The notes beneath the pieces are model-generated. The model saw nothing but the letters and a program-made list of their open reading frames with translations, was not told the origin of the DNA and ran no database searches. This document shows positions 8,564 through 12,288 of a stretch of DNA of 12,288 bases, in pieces. Source of the stretch: Candidatus Woesearchaeota archaeon (GTDB lineage: Archaea > Nanobdellota > Nanobdellia > Woesearchaeales > GW2011-AR9); contig JACPCC010000108.1 of NCBI GenBank assembly GCA_016179995.1, positions 1 to 12,288 on the forward strand, read 5' to 3'. The translations under genes were made by a program, and so were the position numbers. The first letter of the stretch is position 1. Each line of letters begins with the position of its first letter.

Positions 8564-11500
8564 ATGAGTAAATATAAAACTAATGTTATATGGTCGGGAG
8601 TTTTAATCTTAATAATCTTAATGATTTGTGCTTCGGGATTAAGTTTTATTGATGAAAACAACGATCAAGAAGTTTCTGTAATTGTAATGTTAAAAGAAGA
8701 AATAGGAGTTGATAGTTATAATCAGAATACTATACTATCTGAAAGCGTTTCATCTGAAGAAAACAAAGAAATAATTAAAGAAAAAATAAAATCTAGAAAT
8801 AAAAGAATGCAAGATGATTTTATTCAAGATATAGAAAATAATAAAAGAAGTAAAAGTTCTGCGCAAAAAATAAGAAACAGTGGTTCTAAAGATATTAATA
8901 AAGATAAAGTGAATAAACAAGAGAAAGCTGTAACTTCTTTAAAAATAAACAAACGTTACAACTTGATTAATGGCCTTGCTGGAACCATGCTCAAAGAAGA
9001 GATGGATACGCTGCGCCAGTATCCTGCAGTAGAAGGTGTTTTTATAGAGCATATTTATTCAATTTTTCCAAATGGAGAAAATATAGGAAACGAGGTTATA
9101 CTAAATAATGATTTATCTATTGCTTTAACTACTAGTGTTCCAGCCATCGGTGCTAATCAAACCAGAACTATTTATGGATTGACTGGAGAAAATATTACTG
9201 TTGCTGTAATTGATACTGGTATGGATTACACACATCCAGATCTAGGTGCTTGTACAGTAATTAACAGCAGCTGTCGTACTTTCAAGGGTCATGATTATTA
9301 CAATAATGACAATAATCCCATAGATGATAATGGGCATGGCTCGCATGTAGCCGGAATTATCGGTGCAAATGGAACTGTAGTAGGAGTGGCGCCGGATGTA
9401 AAATTTTTAGCTTACAAAGTATGCAGTTCTAGCGGCTCTTGTTCTGAAAGTAATATTATCAGTGCCGTGGATGCAGCTGTAGATAATAACACAGACATAA
9501 TTAGTCTTTCTATCGGGGGGGAAGAAGATCCAAATGATGGACAAAGCGCTTTAAGTTTGGCTTTAAATGATGCTGTGGCACTAGGAACAGTAGTAGTTAT
9601 CGCAGCCGGAAATGAAGGACCGAGTACCAGCAGTATAAGTTCACCTGGAGATGCTGTCGATGTTATTACCGTAGGTAATTCAAATGATCAAAGTACGATC
9701 CCCACTTCAGATGATACTTTATCTTCCAGCAGCTGTCAAGGCCCTAGTGCTTTTGGACGTTTAGATCCAGATCTTTTGGCACCTGGTTCAAATATCTATT
9801 CAACTTATATGAGCGGAGGATATGCTACTTTAAGTGGTACTTCCATGGCAACTCCGCATGTTGCTGGAGCTGCAGCCTTGCTTTTAGAATTTAATTCCAC
9901 ACTCACTCCCTCGCAAATTAGAAGGAAATTGATGCACACCGGAACAGACATTAATATACATATATTTTCGCAAGGCAGTGGAATAATTAATGTTACTAGA
10001 GCAGTGGAAAGTAATTTGACAATAAATGTCAGCAAAGACAACAATGGAGTTAGCAATAGTAATGGAGATGACCGCTGGGAAGCAAATGGCAATGCAGGAG
10101 ATTTACTCGGCAAAAATATTACTTTTATCAATACTTATCCTTATGCTTTAAACTTAAGTTTTGCTATTGCCAGTTTAACTGATGTGGAAGGAGATAATAC
10201 TTTAGTCAATAGCGGTTTCCAGCTTCAGAATGCAATAGTTAATGCCGGTAGTAGTAGTACGGTTCAGTTGAATTATAGTGTCCCTAGTAATACTAATGCT
10301 TCTGTTTACGGAAGTACTTTAATTGTAACAGGTAATAATTCAGAAACTTGGAGAGTTCCAGTAGTGTTTACTGTTCGGCAAAATAATGCTAATATCGTAA
10401 TTCACGGCACGGTTGACAAAAAAATGATTGCTGGTTCCAATAATCCCAACGGAGATAAAATTTATTATTATTTTTATGGTCTTAGCGGAACAAAGACAGT
10501 TAATTTAACTTGGGTTGGTTCAAGCAATGATTTAGATTTATATGTTTACAATACTAGCGGAACACAAATAGGTGTTTCTGGTCAAGCTACTTCAGAAAAG
10601 GAAAATGTTACTTTAACTGGAACATACACTGCTTTTTGGGTGATGGTGCATTCTTATACTTTGGCTAGCGATGGAAGCGATTTATCTTACAATATAAGTA
10701 TAGAGATGCAGAATCAAGCAGGGAATATTACTTTTAACACCCCTAGAAATAATTCTTATCTACGCACGGGATTTAACTTAAACATAAGTGCCAATGATAA
10801 CAATTATATTTTTTACACTTCTTATAACATTACTAATATTACCTCAACAGGAAGTTTAATTCAACAAAATAATACCAATCCAGCGGCTTCTACAAGTATA
10901 TTCACTTGGCAAGATTTAGTGAATGTATCTAATTCAACTTTTGCCGATGGTAATTATACTTTAACAGTATTTTTTAATGATAGTTTAGGCAATAATTTAA
11001 CCAGCAGCATTAATTTAGTTATAGATAAAACTGCTCCTGTTTTTTTTGGAGCCAGCAGAACCCCAGAAGGCAGCATAATTAACAATAATGATAGTGTGAT
11101 GTTGAAGATAAATATTACAGAATTATATCTGAACACTTCAAATACTTCTGCGATTTTGCTAGAGAGTAATTTCTCGGGCAGTTTTGTCAATTACAGCCTT
11201 AATGCAGAGAACGGAGCAGGATTAGGAAGCAGTAATGGAACATACAATTACACTATAAGCGGTAGAAATAATCTAACCAATCGAACAAATATATCTTATC
11301 AATTTGTGGCTATCGATCTGGCTGGAAATTTAAACAAATCTGAATTATTTAGTTTTGCAGTATTAAATCGTCCGCCAATTAATTTGAATATTACTTCGCC
11401 AAGCAATGGTTCTATAATAGAATTAGGCACGAGTACTTCTTTTACTGCGGCAGCAGATGATAGAGATAGTGACAGCTTAACATACTACTGGGAGTTTGGC

Positions 11501-12288
11501 GAGGGAGCGGGAATTTATGGCGGTTCTGCAAGCAGCTCAAGTTTATCCCATCAATACAATCGTACGGGGACATATGCGGTTAGATTAAATGTTTCTGATT
11601 TAAGATTATCAAATAATTCCAATTTCACGTTTATAGTAAACGATACAACTGCCCCTACTTTGCAGACCATTACTTATGATAGCTCACATCACTTGCAGCG
11701 GGATGGAAGTTATATGATCGTCAATACTACTTCTTTTGATTACTCTGCGCTCTATAGTGTTAATTTAAGTTTTGGTGGCACGCAACTAGGCGCTAATTGT
11801 ACTACAAGCAATTTAACTAAAACTTGTTTCTGGCGCTTGGATAGTTTAGCAGTAGGAAGTAATAATTTTTACCTTAATTTGACAGATAACTTTACTGTTC
11901 AGCATGTGAGCAGATTGAATTATACTTTTAGTGTTACTTCTTGTTCTGATAACGCAGAAAATGGCAACGAAAATGGAGTAGATTGCGGCGGCGCTTGTAC
12001 GACCACTTGTTCGAGCTCGTCTAGCAGCTCTTCATCATCTAGCTCTAGTGGTGGTGGAGGTGGTGCTGGAGCTGCTACAACAACTACGGCGGCGACAACT
12101 ACTGAAGCACCCGCAGAAAGTACAACTACAGGAACAGAAACTGCAGCAGAAGAAACGGGAACTGCAGCAGGTGGCAGTAGCGGCGGAACAACTGAAACTG
12201 CAGCGGCTACGGAAGTTCCTGCTACTTTCTCTGAAGCTTTAACTTTAACAGAAGGTGAGACTAGGCAAGTAAAGATTGAGAATGCTGA
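8564..12288 (+). CDS. Secreted multidomain subtilisin-like serine protease (S8), 3' end outside window
   Basis: The frame is open for 1241 codons and runs off the window. Order: signal anchor (8-28); I9-like propeptide (about 37-167: VSVIVMLKEE, then YNLINGLAGTMLKEEMDTL, PAVEGVFIEHIYSI) with a Lys/Ser/Asn-rich insert at 92-127; S8 catalytic domain (about 208-481) with complete triad Asp217 (AVIDTGMDYTHPDL), His258 (NGHGSHVAGII), Ser427 (SGTSMATPHVAG) and oxyanion Asn350 (AAGNEGPS); a beta domain; a PPC-like domain (about 612-716); two Ig-like modules (720-935); PKD domain (936-1025); another beta module (1031-1125); a Cys motif (C1127, C1141, C1145, C1149); a Ser13-Gly5 run and a Thr/Ala/Glu linker; then a new beta domain beginning at the cut. 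Residues 481-1126 hold nearly 50 N-glycosylation sequons. GGTG lies 7 nt before the ATG. Likely an envelope-attached surface protease. Confidence 0.95.
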   Translation, partial: MSKYKTNVIWSGVLILIILMICASGLSFIDENNDQEVSVIVMLKEEIGVDSYNQNTILSESVSSEENKEIIKEKIKSRNKRMQDDFIQDIENNKRSKSSAQKIRNSGSKDINKDKVNKQEKAVTSLKINKRYNLINGLAGTMLKEEMDTLRQYPAVEGVFIEHIYSIFPNGENIGNEVILNNDLSIALTTSVPAIGANQTRTIYGLTGENITVAVIDTGMDYTHPDLGACTVINSSCRTFKGHDYYNNDNNPIDDNGHGSHVAGIIGANGTVVGVAPDVKFLAYKVCSSSGSCSESNIISAVDAAVDNNTDIISLSIGGEEDPNDGQSALSLALNDAVALGTVVVIAAGNEGPSTSSISSPGDAVDVITVGNSNDQSTIPTSDDTLSSSSCQGPSAFGRLDPDLLAPGSNIYSTYMSGGYATLSGTSMATPHVAGAAALLLEFNSTLTPSQIRRKLMHTGTDINIHIFSQGSGIINVTRAVESNLTINVSKDNNGVSNSNGDDRWEANGNAGDLLGKNITFINTYPYALNLSFAIASLTDVEGDNTLVNSGFQLQNAIVNAGSSSTVQLNYSVPSNTNASVYGSTLIVTGNNSETWRVPVVFTVRQNNANIVIHGTVDKKMIAGSNNPNGDKIYYYFYGLSGTKTVNLTWVGSSNDLDLYVYNTSGTQIGVSGQATSEKENVTLTGTYTAFWVMVHSYTLASDGSDLSYNISIEMQNQAGNITFNTPRNNSYLRTGFNLNISANDNNYIFYTSYNITNITSTGSLIQQNNTNPAASTSIFTWQDLVNVSNSTFADGNYTLTVFFNDSLGNNLTSSINLVIDKTAPVFFGASRTPEGSIINNNDSVMLKINITELYLNTSNTSAILLESNFSGSFVNYSLNAENGAGLGSSNGTYNYTISGRNNLTNRTNISYQFVAIDLAGNLNKSELFSFAVLNRPPINLNITSPSNGSIIELGTSTSFTAAADDRDSDSLTYYWEFGEGAGIYGGSASSSSLSHQYNRTGTYAVRLNVSDLRLSNNSNFTFIVNDTTAPTLQTITYDSSHHLQRDGSYMIVNTTSFDYSALYSVNLSFGGTQLGANCTTSNLTKTCFWRLDSLAVGSNNFYLNLTDNFTVQHVSRLNYTFSVTSCSDNAENGNENGVDCGGACTTTCSSSSSSSSSSSSSGGGGGAGAATTTTAATTTEAPAESTTTGTETAAEETGTAAGGSSGGTTETAAATEVPATFSEALTLTEGETRQVKIENA
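12011..12222 (+). repeat. Low-complexity Ser/Gly and Thr/Ala/Glu linker within the subtilase
   Basis: The coding sequence here gives 13 consecutive Ser (12011-12049) and 5 Gly (12050-12064), then repeated Thr, Ala, Glu and Gly (for example TTTTAATTTEAPAESTTTG). Serine codons alternate between TCN and AGY types, so the protein sequence rather than the DNA appears to be maintained. It is probably a flexible, possibly O-glycosylated stalk between the protease body and the C-terminal anchoring part beyond the window. Confidence 0.8.

Noticed and set aside
9805..11190. Two minus-strand open frames (9805-10131 and 10954-11190) opposite the subtilase
   Set aside because: They lie antisense to clear protease and Ig-like domain coding sequence and show only Leu/Ser-rich shadow translations.
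12048..12242. Plus-strand frame rich in Leu/Gln/Lys near the window end
   Set aside because: It is an out-of-frame reading of the subtilase Thr/Ala/Glu/Gly linker; the main frame stays open through it.

Overview
The window looks like a piece of a DPANN archaeal genome (Woesearchaeota/Pacearchaeota-like), or a very close relative. This is inferred from several signs. The DNA is AT-rich. Archaeal TATA-like boxes lie about 25-28 bp before several start codons, which implies leaderless mRNAs (86-aa gene, fic, sppA). Where Shine-Dalgarno sites exist they are GGTG or GGGGA types. The large secreted protein is dense in N-glycosylation sequons, has archaeal Ig/PKD modules and carries a Cys motif (C-x(4)-NG-x-E-x-GVDCGG-x-C) that I associate with DPANN surface proteins. 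No rRNA, tRNA or CRISPR array was seen.

Layout. 1-3789 (minus strand): gyrB, then a small one-TM protein of 86 aa, then the first 33 codons of an unrecognised gene that leaves the window. GyrB carries a 432-residue intein with an HNH-type homing endonuclease at the EGDSAGG/SAKQGR junction in the Toprim domain. The mature protein would be 658 aa, a normal GyrB size. 3790-4102 is the divergent gyrB/fic region. 4103-5101 (plus): a class II Fic AMP-transferase with an archaeal-type N-terminal add-on. It is bracketed by two 40-bp repeats, 39/40 identical, each folding into an 11-bp stem. 5272-5745 (plus): an unrecognised 157-aa protein with its own TATA box, separated from fic by two hairpins. 5792-6175 (minus): a 127-aa membrane-anchored protein of a widespread uncharacterised family. 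6340-7326 (minus): an unrecognised 328-aa protein with two TM segments, followed by a 12-bp-stem hairpin. 7476-12288 (plus): sppA, a 40-aa one-TM miniprotein, and a very large subtilisin-like protease that is still open at the window edge.

How the genes work together. The right half looks like a cell-envelope proteolysis cluster: membrane-bound SppA (signal-peptide peptidase type) next to a secreted multidomain subtilase, with a tiny membrane protein between them and only 2 bp from the protease start. The left half is DNA topology (GyrB) invaded by a selfish intein, next to a fic cassette. Known Fic enzymes in bacteria include ones that AMPylate GyrB/ParE, so the divergent fic/gyrB arrangement is suggestive, but the link here is inference only. 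The most unusual structure is the repeat-flanked fic unit at 4031-5152.
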